A stretch of 64,000 nt of DNA from Myotis daubentonii (GCF_963259705.1 NC_081844.1:13997715-14061714); one strand, 5' to 3'; shown: positions 31,870 to 42,604, numbered from the stretch's first letter. Translations and numbers: made by a program. The notes: generated from the letters alone by a model not told the origin.

Positions 31870-32144
31870 GCACAAAGACCTCTTTGTGCTCCCAGCTCTT
31901 AGGTCCCCCCTGGGTTTCCGATCACTGTCAGTGGCAGGGGGCTTCTTCCTGCTTTCCCTTTCGCCTCCCTGCATTGTGCCTACATATGCAAATTAACCGC
32001 CATCTTGTTGGCAGTTAACTGCCAATCTTAGTTGGCAGTTAACTGCCAATCTTAGTTGGCAGTTAATTTGCATATAGCCCTGATTAGCCAATGAAAAGGG
32101 TAGCTCGTACGCCAATTACCATTTTTCTCTTTTATTAGTGTTGA

Positions 32145-32905
32145 TTGTACAATCATTACTATAGAAGCAGCTCTTTCTGAGGGCCATTGCCATTACCCAG
32201 CAATGCCTGACAGATAAATAGGTTCTTAATAAATATTTGTTGAATGAACTGATTAATAGAGCTTTGTGAATATCACTGACTGAGTCTATGGATCTGGTGT
32301 GTCTACACTGAGAAGGCTATCCTAGAGAGGATTCTCTTTCAATATATACAAAGGTGGGTGTGATTGCCAGAGCCTTCACTTACTTTTTTGGCTGCTCTGG
32401 ATCAGTGCACTTTGGTGCAGACAGTGTTAGAAACAATGACAAGAAGATCTTTCCTATAAATAGACTGTCTCTCTTTCACTTTGGTTTGAAAAGGCAGCTG
32501 CAAACTCTATAGTCATGACTTTAAAGGCAGAAGACAGAAGAGAATTGGTGGAAAGCAAGGACCAATAATATTAATATAAATAACAACAACAATAATAATA
32601 TCAGGGTGGTAATATTCATTGAGTGTATTTAATTATATTGTTAATTCTCAATCTCATTGCTTATGTTTGAGTCTCTAGGCTTCAGTTATGAGAGGGGCAT
32701 TCAATTCTCACCATGAAGGCTAATTTACTTAGGTGAATATCTCACTTCATTAGTCTTTCAATATTTAAAATATTCCACACATATCAGAAGGCTTCCTGGC
32801 TTGGTTAGGAATCCAGCATGCAAGTACTATCTAAACAGCACCAAGGAACCAACAGAATGCTGAGACCTGGTCTTGGAAAATGAAGCCTACAGTATGCCAG
32901 GCAAA
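32145..32905. other. No gene; L2/MIR tail remnant
   Basis: A plus-strand L2- or MIR-type 3' tail lies at about 32195-32262 ('gcaatgcctgacagataaat', 'cttaataaatatttgttgaa'). The rest is unique. Confidence 0.5.
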
Positions 32906-32911
32906 GTTACT

Positions 32912-32964
32912 ACACAATGGTGGTTAAGACTGTGGGCTCTGAAATCTGACTGAGCCTAGATTTG
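32912..32964 (+). repeat. MIR SINE 5' fragment
   Basis: 'caatggtggttaagactgtg' and 'ggctctgaaatctgactgag' match the MIR tRNA-related head. It runs into an L1. Confidence 0.65.
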
Positions 32965-33734
32965 AATAATTTATTGAGGTGAAATTTGAATAGCATAAAA
33001 TTAACCATTTTGAAGTAAACAATTTAGTGACATTTAGGACAGTCACAATGCAACCATAACTACTAATTCCAAAACATTCCTTCAAGTCTTTTTTATTTGG
33101 ATTGCCCCTCCTCCCAATGTCTGACAAGTACCAATCTGTATTCTGTCTCTATGCAGTAATCTATTCTTCATATTTCATATAAATGAAATCATATAATATG
33201 TGAGCTTTTGTATCTGATTTCTTTCACTTAGCATAATGTTTTGGAGGTTCAACCACATAGCAGTAGATGGTTTCAGAGCTTCATTCCTTTTTATGACTGA
33301 ATATTGTTTTGTTGTATGTATATATCAAAATTTGTTTATTTACTTGTCATGGACAATTGAGGTCTTTGCATCTTTTGGCTATTGTGAATAGTGCTGTTAT
33401 AACATAGGTGTGCATGTACTTGTTTTGAGTATCTATATTCAATTATTTTGAGTATATTCCTAGGAGTGGAATTGTAGATTAACATAATAATTCTATGATT
33501 GATTTTTAAAGAACCACTAAACTGTTTTTCATGGTGGCTGAACCATTTTGCATTCCGACTAGTAACACTTGCTCTTTTTCATTTACTTGATTGTAGTCAT
33601 CCTAGCATGTGAAATGGTACCTTATAGTGGTCTTGATTGGTCTTTCCCTAATGGCTATTTATGTTGAGCATCTTTTCATGTGCTTGTTGGCCATTTGGAG
33701 AACTGTCTATTCCAGTTCCTTGCTCATATATATG

Positions 33735-33866
33735 TCCTATATAATAAAGAGGTAATATGCAAATTGACCATCATTCCAACACACAAGATGGCTGCCCCCA
33801 TGTGGACACAAGATGGCTGGCAGGGGAGGGCAGTTGGGGGCAATCAGGCCAGCAGGGGATGCTATT
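33735..33866 (+). mobile_element. 3'-truncated Helitron fragment
   Basis: Starts TCCTATATAATAAAGAGG, then 'taatatgcaaattgaccatc', two 'acacaagatggctg' units and 'gggcaatcaggccagcaggg'. It matches the 5' part of the element at 713-1406. The preceding base is G, not the usual A. The 3' hairpin and CTAG are missing. Confidence 0.8.
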
Positions 33867-33936
33867 ATAATTGGAATTGTTTTTTTTTATTTCTTTTTTA
33901 AATTGTTTGTTGATATTGTTTAAACAACTAATTTTT

Positions 33937-34152
33937 TTTAAATATATTTTATTGATTTTTTTACAGAGAGGAAGGGAGAGAGATAGAGAGTTAGAAACAG
34001 TGATGAGAGAGAAACATCAATCAGCTGCCTCCTGCACATCCCCCACTGGGGAAGTGCCTGCAACCCAGGTACATGCCCTTGACCAGAATCGAACCCGGGA
34101 CCTTTCAGTCCACAGGCCGACACTCTATCCACTGAGCCAAAGTGGTTTCGGC
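33937..34152 (-). mobile_element. Ves SINE inserted in L1
   Basis: Complete minus-strand Ves with tail 'attttattgatttttttaca', 'cagctgcctcctgcacatcc', complement of the B box at 'agaatcgaacccgg', head 'ccactgagccaaagtgg'. A 14-bp target duplication AACAACTAATTTTT lies at 33923-33936 and 34153-34166. Confidence 0.95.
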
Positions 34153-34874
34153 AACAACTAATTTTTGTATGTTTATTAGCTCTAGTAATTTTCTTGCAGA
34201 GTTTTTGAGATTTTCTATAATAGGATTATTTCATCTGTGAATATAGATAGTTTTACTTCTTGTTTTCCAAATTGGATACTTTTATTTACTTTTTTAGTCT
34301 ATTTGTTGTGGCTAGAACTTCCAGTATAATGTTCAATATGAATGATGAAAGTTGGCATCTTTGTTTTGTTTCTGATCTTAAGGTGGGGGGTGTTAGCCTT
34401 TCACCATTGAGTAGGACATTAGCAATGGGTTTTTCACAGATGTTCTTCAGGATGTTGAGGAATCCCTTATAATTCTAGTCTTATGAGGGGTTTTTTTTTT
34501 CCCTATCATTAAAATGTGTTGGATTTTTGTCAGATGTTGTTCTTCATTAATTGGGAAAATCATGTCTTCCCCCCTTTGTTCTATTACTGTGCTATATTAT
34601 ACTGGTTGTTTTTGTTTGTTTGTTTGTTTTTACGTTGAGCCCCTTTATGTTCCTGGGATAAATACCAGTTAGTCATGGTATGTAATCCTTTTTAATATGT
34701 TGTAGGGCTTGATTTTCTAATATTTTGTTGAGGATTTTTGCATCATCATAAGTGATATTGATGAGTAATTCTCCTTTCTAGTGATGTCTTTACCTTGCTT
34801 TGGTGTCAGGGTCATTCTTGCCTCTTAGATTGAGTGAGGATATGTTCCCTTCTCTTTCAGGACATTTATACTTT

Positions 34875-35170
34875 CTTTTTTCTCTGCCTAGAAAGTTATT
34901 CCCCCAGATATCTACCTATACTTCTCTGTCTCCTTATCCACACTCAGTTCAATGTTATGTCTTTGGAGAGGCCTTTCCTGACTAAATACTAAAGCAGTAT
35001 TCCAATAGTCGCATCCCCTACTTCATAGTTATTTATAGATTGATTACTAGGGGGTGAGATCCATGTGAATAAGGACTTCATTTCATTCACTGCTACCATC
35101 GTAGCATCCAGAAGAGTGTCTGATACATATTAGTCATTAGTGAATGAAGGGGTTGAATGAATGAACTCTC
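34875..35170 (+). repeat. L2 LINE 3' fragment
   Basis: 'tctttggagaggcctttcct', 'agttatttatagattgatta', 'gggtgagatccatgtgaata', 'gtagcatccagaagagtgtc' and a TGAATGAATGA tail follow the L2 3' end in order. Confidence 0.75.
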
Positions 35171-35224
35171 CTCTAGAGAAAAAGAAGTTAAAGTAGCATA
35201 ATGAACATAAATAAAATAAGATTT

Positions 35225-35440
35225 AGAATGAGGCAGACTTTTATTTTCAACACCAGTTCTGTCACTTTGCAGCTGTGTGACGTCAGTAAGTTATTTAAAC
35301 TCTCTGGACCTCAGTTTGGAGAACACAAAATGGGCATAATAATACTTACCTTCCAAAGTCATGGAGAAGCTTGGCTAATAGGAGTGTGAATCCCCTTGTT
35401 GAGCAGGTGGCAAACACGAAGTACAGTGCTTAATTGCTAT
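35225..35440 (+). repeat. MIR SINE
   Basis: 'cagttctgtcactttgcagc', 'tgtgtgacgtcagtaagtta', 'ctctctggacctcagtttgg', 'aaatgggcataataatactt'. A mutation in the MIR core has created a TGACGTCA octamer at 35278-35285. Confidence 0.85.
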
Positions 35441-37279
35441 GGCAATTGTTTTTCTGCCCTCAATTAGGTTAAAACTCATGAAAGTCTTGTTCCTTAGAAG
35501 GCTCATAGCTACAGTATTGAAATTGCTTCTGACTCTACAGAAGACTGGATATTCCTAAAATCATTCAGCTCATTTCCAGGGGTTACTTTCTCATGTTTAT
35601 TGTATTTCCCCTGCAAAGAAGATGCATTTTGGCTCCTGAGGCTATACTGTAAGGACATATAGAAAAGATACACTACCTACCGATCAGTGAAGCTAGCTTC
35701 CTGCTATGAACATTATTTTGAATCTTCAACTTAGAAAACAAATTTCGCTGATCAAATACAATTTTCTTAGTGAATTGTTGCGAACTTAGTAAAATTATTT
35801 AACAATTCTTAAACTGCACTGCGGATGACTTAATCACAATGCTTACAGAGGAAATAGGACAGATTACATAAGCCATACTTCTGGTCAACCCCATTACTTT
35901 GTATTCACTGCTGCCACAGGCAAGTATCATGCCAGGGTTTACACTGTATGGCATCTAATCCCAACATTGGGAATTGGAGTTGCCTTGATTACTAGAGGAC
36001 TGGCTTGGTACACAGCCAGGTGCAAATAGTTGAAGCTTAGTGTTGGGTTCTGCTGACATGCTCTTTTCACCTGGATTCTGGAACACCGTCCTCATGGCTC
36101 CTCTTGGCTCCCATTTCTACCACAGGCCCTCGCGTGATGTTAAAGAACCCTCAGGAATCGGTCTTTCGGACACATATGAGCTAAAGATTCGGACATAACT
36201 ACCCACAGATTGACTTCTAGTAACTAAATTTGCACTGAGAATAAAAAACAAATTAAACCACATTTAAGAAACTTCAGCACCAAGTAGATGGATAGGCACC
36301 TGGAGACCTAGGTTCTTAATTTTCATTTTTAAAACAGTCATTATGCATTATTTATAATGCCAGGTGGTGAAGGTGAAATCTACATAAACTCTGCAATTTG
36401 AGAGCGAACCTGTAGCTGATCTTGTTTTACACAGTGCATTGTACACAGTTTGTACTCAATATGTATGTTTCCCTGCACAACGGTTCTCATACACTTCTTT
36501 TTCCTCTGACATTGAGTCAGCAGCCATGGTACCCCAGCAGTCTTCCTCTTGTTACCAAGTTGCATTATCTAGTTGGTCATCAAAAGATTGACACAAGGGC
36601 TAAAAAACATAAAAAAGATTAACACAGAGGAACAGCTGGGAACCAGCAGCGATGGGTGGGGGAACAAACCAGCTATGTAACTATTTCATTCCTCTCCTGG
36701 GGCAGCTTCCTCCTATTCTGAGAGGTGGATTCCAAGCCAGTGGGGGCCTCCCTCCCTAATCCGGAGGCAAGACCAGCCTTAGAAACTGGGGTTGCAGAAG
36801 CCACTTTGCTTTTTGTCACATAAAATAATGTCCTAAGGCCCTGAAACATGGAGGAAAAGATCTTTAATGTAGCCACAAGAATCCTCACATCTTTCTCTTT
36901 ATTTTTCTTAGTAACCTAAATGTGCTTAGTTTCAAGCAGCACTTTCCAGGGACAAGGATTTATTTAAATAAGAGCTACTTTTAGATTTGGATTCCAGTTT
37001 TTCACTGTGTTTTAATCAGGGAACTGAAGATACGTTAAAGAAAGTTACTAAGTGTGGGTGAATCTCAATTTAGATGCCATGTTAATTTTGCTTTCTATCA
37101 TCGTCTGCTTCCCACACTTATTCTGGACTGAAACAAGTCAAAATAAAAGGGATGGGCCATAAGTAAATATTATGAAAAAAATCAGAGGTTCCGATATGGC
37201 CGGATATGCATGAAATGCATTCAATGTCTGGAAACAAACAAAACTGCATAGACGGCAATGAAGCAAGATCAAATATAAT
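35441..37279. other. Unique sequence; no gene recognised
   Basis: No confident repeat and no frame over about 71 codons. 'gattcggacataactaccca' near 36190 resembles 'cctcggacatgactacccac' in the LTR at 28616-29705 and might be a small LTR-related remnant. Confidence 0.35.
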
Positions 37280-37640
37280 GGACATATGTTGAATTTCAAC
37301 TCTGTGCTGAGCACTTTGCATATCTTATTTTATTTATTCTCCAAAACAACTTGGGGACATAGAAATGATAAAATAGAAAATGAAGGTAATAATACACAGT
37401 CCACAAACTTCAGGAAGTCCTTTAATAAGATGGTTAGCTACATGGATAGCAAAATGCCTTGTGCATAATATAATTTATGCATAATAATAATTTATTCCAT
37501 TTTCAATTTGACGTAAAAAAAAAAACAAAACTGAAGCTTTTAGTGAAGTCAAGTCACTTTCCCAATAGTGACACAGCAGTTCTAGAACCCAGAGGTTATG
37601 AGATTCCCTTAGGATAAGGGAATTATCCTTAATTTCTGTG
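37280..37640 (-). repeat. MIR SINE remnants (antisense)
   Basis: 'ctctgtgctgagcactttgc', 'gaagtcaagtcactttccca', 'atagtgacacagcagttcta' and 'gaacccagaggttatgagat' follow antisense MIR, with an insert of AT-rich sequence in between. Confidence 0.6.
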
Positions 37641-37934
37641 ATATTGACATGAGATTTTTCCAGAAAGCAGGTGAACAAACAGACAAGTATGGCAATAAGG
37701 ATCGGTGCTTTCCTTTTCAGGACTGACCATACATTTGCAACAAGGGAAAAAGGTACAAGATCTGAAAATTCCCTTTTAAAAGTCTATTTTAGCTTTGAAT
37801 TAAACTTGCTAATTTTATTAATCTCAATTAATGACTTTTAGAGTAAAATGAGATATATATAAAATATTTTCATCAGTGTTATTCATAATGGTCCAAATTA
37901 GAAAAACACACATGTTCATAAACTGGAATGAATA

Positions 37935-38493
37935 TCCTATCTAATAAAAGAGCAATATGCAAATTAACCATCACTCCATCACTCGGTCACAAAGATGGCG
38001 TCGACCATGGAGCTGGAGTGAGCAGGATGTTTGGGTTGCCCCGGTGATGGAGGAAACCAAGCTTCCTGCCTGCCCTGGCCAGGCCCGGGCTCTGCTGAAT
38101 GCTACAAAGTTTCAATTATAGAAGATAAATAAATCCCAGATACCTGCTTCAGCCACCCTGGAAAAAAAAAAGAGAGAGACTGGGAGCTTGGGTCACCAGG
38201 GGGCATGGCCAGCCTGAAAAAGCCCATCAGCCCCTCACCCAGGCTGGCCAGGCACCCCAGTAGGGACCTCCACCCTGAAGGGGCTGTGGCCAGCCTGAAG
38301 ACAGCCCTCAGCCCCTCACCCAGGCTGGCCACACCACCATGGGGTGAGGGTCCCCACTGGAGGCTTGACCAGCCTGCAAACAGCTATCAGCCCCTCACCA
38401 AGGCTGGCCAGGGACCCCAGTGGGACCCCCACCCTGATCTTGGACACCCTTTAGGGCAAACAAGCCTGCCCCCACCCATGCACCAGGCCTCTA
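37935..38493 (+). mobile_element. Helitron, 5' unit of a two-unit composite
   Basis: Starts TCCTATCTAATAAAAGAG after A. It has 'cacaaagatggcgtcgacca', 'caattatagaagataaataa', an A-rich tract at 38162 and three ~84-bp minisatellite units. It ends 'caccaggcctcta' at the recurrent join. Confidence 0.92.
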
Positions 38494-38954
38494 TCCTATA
38501 TAGTAACAGGGTAATATGCAAACTGACCCTAACAGCAGAAGGACTGGGAATGACTGGTCACTATGACACACACTGACCACCAGGGGGCAGACGCTCAATG
38601 CAGGAGCTGCCCCCTGGTAGTCAGTGCGCTCCCACAGGGGGAGCTATGCGCAACCACAAGCCAGGCTGATGGCTGCCAGCACAGCGGTGGTGGCGGGAAC
38701 CTCTCCCGCCTCCTCAGCAGCACTATGGATGTCCAACTGCAGCTTAGGTATGCTCCCTGCTGGCATGTAGACATCCCCCGAGGGCTCCCAGGCTGCCAGA
38801 GGGATGTCTGACTGCCAGCTTAGGCCTGATCCCCCAGGGAGCAGGCCTGAGCCAGCATGTGGACATCCCCTGAGGGGTCCCAGACTGTGAGAGGGCACAG
38901 GCCAGGCTAAGGGACCCCCCTGAGTGCTCAAAATTTTGTGCACCAAGCCTCTAA
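38494..38954 (+). mobile_element. Helitron, 3' unit of a two-unit composite
   Basis: Starts TCCTATATAGTAACAGGG, has the 'gaatgactggtcactatgac' spacer, and ends CTAA (38951-38954, within the CTRR consensus) before T. The hairpin is degraded ('gctcaaaattttgtgcacc'). Confidence 0.9.
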
Positions 38955-38957
38955 TAT

Positions 38958-38960
<3 letters not shown>

Positions 38961-39008
<48 letters not shown>
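38961..39008. repeat. (CA)n microsatellite
   Basis: About 23 CA units between the end of a Helitron and the terminal repeat of a Tc1-like element. Confidence 0.96.
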
Positions 39009-39010
<2 letters not shown>

Positions 39011-39151
39011 AGTGGCCAGATTATTATGACACCTGACGTTTGTAGGCAAACTAGCTATAATTTCATGCTGAAATTCCTAGAGGGCCAGACCATTATAAAT
39101 ATGAAAGCAGGTTGTTTACCACAACAGTAGAAGTGATTTTTTTCTGAAGAT

Positions 39152-39190
39152 ATGGGTAAACAATGCAATTTAACAGCCTTTGAATGTGGG
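39152..39190 (+). pseudogene. Tc1-like transposase, N-terminal stub
   Basis: Thirteen codons (MGKQCNLTAFECG) of a Tc1-type transposase, which in full would be about 340 residues with a helix-turn-helix pair and a DDE catalytic domain. All catalytic residues are absent. The long plus-strand frame that continues to 39727 is out of element context: after codon 13 it reads AT repeat and then antisense Helitron. Confidence 0.6.
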
Positions 39191-39205
39191 ATATATATAT
39201 ATATA

Positions 39206-39851
39206 CTAGGGTCCCGGTGCACGAAATTCGTGCACTGGGTGTGTGTGTGGGGGGGGGGGGGGAGTGTCCCTCAGCCCAGCCTGCCTCCTCTCACATACTG
39301 GGAGCCCTCAGGCGTTGACCCCCATCACCCTCCAATCGCAGGATCGGCCCCTTGCCCAGGCCTAACGCCTCTGGCTGAGGCGTCCGGCCCGGGCAGCGTG
39401 GACCCGCAGTTGCAGCGGCCCCGCGATCATGGGCTTCGCTTTAGGCCCAGGCAAGGGACCCCTAGCTCCTGGGACTGCCAGCTTCGACCGTGCCCAGCTC
39501 CCATTGCTGGCTCCACCCCTACTTCCTGCTATCACTGGCCAGGGCAGAAAAGGCACCTGATTCTCCAATCATGGCTAGGGGGAAGGGCAAAGGCGGCCCC
39601 AGGGCCGCCTTTGCCCTGCCCCCCAGCTCTTAGCTCCCCCCTGGGTTTCCGATCACTGTCAGTGGCAGGGGGCTTCTTCCTGCTTTCCCTTTTGCCTCCC
39701 TGCATTGTGCCTACGTATGCAAATTAACCGCCATCTTGTTGGCAGTTAACTGCCAATCTTAGTTGGCAGTTAATTTGCATATAGCCCTGATTAGCCAATG
39801 AAAAGGGTAGCTTGTACGCCAATTACCATTTTTCTCTTTTATTAGTGTTGA
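39206..39851 (-). mobile_element. HeliBat-type Helitron (intact sibling of 30736)
   Basis: CTAG 39206-39209, hairpin GTGCACGAAATTCGTGCAC, G-rich run, 'ttggcagttaactgccaatc' single copy, 5' end TCAACACTAATAAAAGAG at 39851 with flank A. A perfect internal hairpin, 'gggcaaaggcggccccaggg' and its complement, lies at about 39586-39617. This is the spot where the copy at 30736 carries its inverted duplication. Confidence 0.93.
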
Positions 39852-39974
39852 TATTATCCATATATATATAGTATCCATTTTTCTTCTTCTTTTCTTCTTT
39901 TTTTTTTTTTACAGCTATCTGGTCATTCAGACCTGGTTTTTGTTTTTTTCTATTTATTTATTTATTTATTTGTT

Positions 39975-40571
39975 AATCTTCCCCTGAGGATATTTTTCCA
40001 TTGATTTTTTTAAAAAATTATCTTTATTGTTAAAAGTATTACAGATGCCCACTCCCTCTGCCTTTTAACCTCTTGCCTTCTGCCTCCCCTCAGGCCTAGA
40101 GCACTATTGTCTGTGTCCATAGCTTATGCATATATGCATATAGATGCTTTGGTTAATCTCTTCTCACCTGCTCCCCTCTCCTCTCTCTGAGATTAATCAG
40201 TCTGTTCCATGCCTCTATGTCTCTGGATCAATTTTGTTCATTAGTTTATTTTGTTCATTAGATTCCACATATGAGTTAAACCATATGGTACTTGTCTTTC
40301 TCTGATTGGCTTATTTCGCTTAGTGTAATGTTCTCCAAGTCCATCCATGCCGTCGCAAAAAGTAAGAGATCCTTCTTTTGTTATTGCTGCATAGTATTCC
40401 ATGGTGTAGATGTACCACAGTTTTTGTAGCCACTCATCTGCTGATGGGCAGTTGGGCTGTTTCCAGATCTTGGCTATTATAAATAGTACTGCTATGAACA
40501 CAGGGATGCATGTATTCTTTCTCACTGGTGTTTTGGGTTTCTTAGGATATATTCCTAGAAGTGGGACCAGT
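39975..40571 (-). repeat. 5'-truncated, relatively young L1 3' end
   Basis: Antisense L1 with 3'UTR to the left and the end of ORF2 to the right. It is less diverged than the other L1s here, and its ORF2 tail is still open. The left 35 bp ('ttcccctgaggatatttttc', 'cattgatttttt') match the 3' tail seen in Ves SINEs at 9621 and 10862. Confidence 0.85.
40241..40525 (-). pseudogene. L1 ORF2 C-terminal fragment
   Basis: A 94-codon open frame that includes VFIAVLFIIAKIWKQPNCPS and ADEWLQKLWYIYTMEYYAAI, the conserved C-terminal segment of mammalian L1 ORF2p. The endonuclease and reverse-transcriptase domains are absent because of 5' truncation, so nothing functional can be made. The first Met is internal; the frame continues upstream. 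Confidence 0.85.
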
Positions 40572-42064
40572 ATTCATTCTTTTTAATTTTCTTCTTTATT
40601 ATTGACGCTATTATAGTTGTCTCCCATTCCCTCCTCACTTTGCTGTAAGGAAACACTATACTCCAGTGAAAATGAATGACTGCTATACCTTCAATAGACA
40701 AGCACACAGAGTGACATCAGAAATATAATGAGCAAAAGAAGGCAGAACAAAAATACATTCAAAATACTGTACAATTTCAGTTATATAAAGGTAAAAAATA
40801 GGCAAAACTAAACTACATTATTTGGAGGTTCATAAATAAGTATTAAAAATATTACAAAAGCAGGAAAATAATTACCATAAAAGTCAGGTGAAGGTTGTTC
40901 CCAGAGGTAGGAGAAAGTATTTATTAAAAACGGTACGTTGAGTACTTTTTGGCTACAAAAATGTTCTTTTTATGTCCTTGGAGGTGGTTTTAGAGATGTT
41001 TACAATAACTTATCAAATTGTGCATTTATATTTTATACATTTTCTATATGCTTGGTATATACATTTCTCAATAAAAAAGGTTTACAAATATTGAAACATC
41101 CTATTGAGAAGATATATTTCTTTGATGAAAGAAGTAACAGAAGTTGCTAGAAAACTTGTTTCCCATCTTCATTGTGCACCTTATCCCGTGTTGGAATGAC
41201 TTCTTGTCTTCCCTGCCACCTGCCGATCTGAGCCGGTTATGGGCCTGGGCCACTCGGGAAAAGCTTTCATGCCAAAGAAGAGGGGAGAGCTGAAAATGAT
41301 TTGGATAATGCTTGACACTATTTTTACAAAAATATAAAGGGACAGTGAATCATTATAGCAAGGTTACCTCTTAAGATTCTGCAAATTCTCTCATGTCAAT
41401 AGAACAAACCAAAGTAGATGCAGACCACAGAGAGAAAACAGGCTCATTTTCAGCCAGCCCTGAATATGAAGTTAGTCTCACTCCAAAATTTGTTACATTG
41501 TCATTAGTAATCTAATAGTTTTGCACAGTTACTAAACTTATTTTGGGGGCCTGTTCATCTGTGGGATTAGTTGTGTCTACCCGAGTCCCCAGTGTAAGGG
41601 TTTGAGGGTGGACGTGTGGTGGAATAAGTCAGCCTGTGGGTGGAATTTCTTGGACAAAAGAAGCACAGCGCTCAGGTGGGAATAACTTGACTGAAAGCAG
41701 CCACGGGGGCTGTAGAGGCCCAGCCACAGAGCCAGGAAGCTGGGTGCGATGGGATGGAAGATTGTCTCTGAAGTCAGGGCTTGGGCTGCTTGTCTCAGGG
41801 AAAGCATGGCATTTGTATTGAGATCCAGAATGAGGATGGAGGGAGAGCAGGCTCCAAGCGAAACTAATTTTAAAAGAGAGGAGAATCTGGCCATCAGCCT
41901 GAGGGTCTACATATCTCCTCAGCTTCCCTGGTCAGTCAGTAGGACCAGGACTGAGCCCTGACCGTGTGGTCTTATTCAGAGTTAAGCATGGATGCTAAAC
42001 AGCCCAGGAAACAAAGCCTGTGGAGGGCTTACGACTGACTCCAGGCGGCTTGTGAATGCTAAGG
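40572..42064. other. Unique sequence; no gene recognised
   Basis: No confident repeat. A 105-codon minus frame (41577-41894) lies in a more GC-rich stretch but has low-complexity Leu/Ser content and no family signature. Confidence 0.4.
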
Positions 42065-42078
42065 CAAATAAGATTTTC

Positions 42079-42304
42079 TTTTTTTTTTTTTTAATATATA
42101 TTATTGATTTTTTACAGAGAGGAAGGGAGAGAGATAGAGAGCCAGAAACATCGATGAGAGAGAAACATCGATCAGCTGCCTCCTGCACACCCCCCACTGG
42201 GGATGTGCCGCAACCAAGGTACATGCCCTAGACCAGAATCGAACCTGGGACCCCTCAGTCCGCAGGCCAACGCTCTATCCACTGAGCCAAACCGGTTTTG
42301 GCAA
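42079..42304 (-). mobile_element. Ves SINE
   Basis: Close relative of the copy at 33937 ('ttattgattttttacagaga', 'cagaaacatcgatgagagag', 'ctgagccaaaccggttttgg'). Target duplication CAAATAAGATTTTC at 42065-42078 and 42305-42318, exact over 14 bp. Confidence 0.95.
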
Positions 42305-42604
42305 CAAATAAGATTTTCCCTCCTTCACTCCAATGTCTGGAGTTAGGCCTGATTCTTTAGAAAAATAAGATAGCTCCACTGGCTACTAAACAGCCTGCAA
42401 CATTTTGATGATTAGTTGATTATTCTGCTTGTTAAAGATCATGTAGAGAATTATAGAGCCACTTCCTCGCATTAATTTACTGAGTTTCTTACATCAAAGC
42501 AGAAATATCGGATCCTCTGTCTGTTGTAATTGTCAGCAGATGATGCATAATCTGACTCATTGAAATATAAATAATAACAATCTGGATATATTTTAATGGC
42601 GTTA

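Larger units (their letters stand above)
30736..32144 (-). mobile_element. HeliBat-type Helitron, rearranged
   Basis: CTAG at 30736-30739 after the perfect hairpin GTGCACGAAATTCGTGCAC; 5' end TCAACACTAATAAAAGAG at 32144 with flank A. The sibling at 39206-39851 shares both ends and most of the body and is 646 bp, whereas this one is 1409 bp. The extra length is expanded palindromic units (30895-31335) and an inverted copy of its own 3' end plus host flank (31563-31869). A 24-bp unit 'ttggcagttaactgccaatc' is tandemly duplicated near 32010-32060 but single in the sibling. Confidence 0.92.
32965..34835 (-). repeat. L1 (antisense), 3' end to ORF2
   Basis: Left part (to 33734) is the antisense L1 3' region ('ttaaccattttgaagtaaac', 'cactagtgtt' type blocks, 'tcctaggagtggaattgtag', 'cttaatggctatttatgttg' type blocks). 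The right part (34150-34835) is antisense ORF2 reverse-transcriptase region ('agtctatttgttgtggctag', 'cctgggataaataccagtta', 'aatattttgttgaggatttt'). It is interrupted by a Helitron fragment (33735) and a Ves SINE (33937). No intact frame. Confidence 0.85.
39006..39930 (+). mobile_element. Tc1-like transposon remnant, interrupted
   Basis: Left terminal repeat 'cactgagtggccagattatt'. A frame starting ATG at 39152 encodes MGKQCNLTAFECG, the opening of a Tc1-family transposase (N-terminal DNA-binding region). It is cut off after about 13 codons by an AT run and the Helitron at 39206-39851. A degraded complementary end, 'tctggtcattcaga', lies at about 39917-39930. The rest of the transposase is missing, so the element is dead. 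Confidence 0.6.

Noticed and set aside
39152..39727. 191-codon plus frame
   Set aside because: Only the first 13 codons are meaningful (Tc1-like start); the rest reads an AT run and an antisense Helitron.
41577..41894. 105-codon minus frame
   Set aside because: Leu/Ser-rich chance frame in a GC-richer stretch; no neighbours or motifs to support it.
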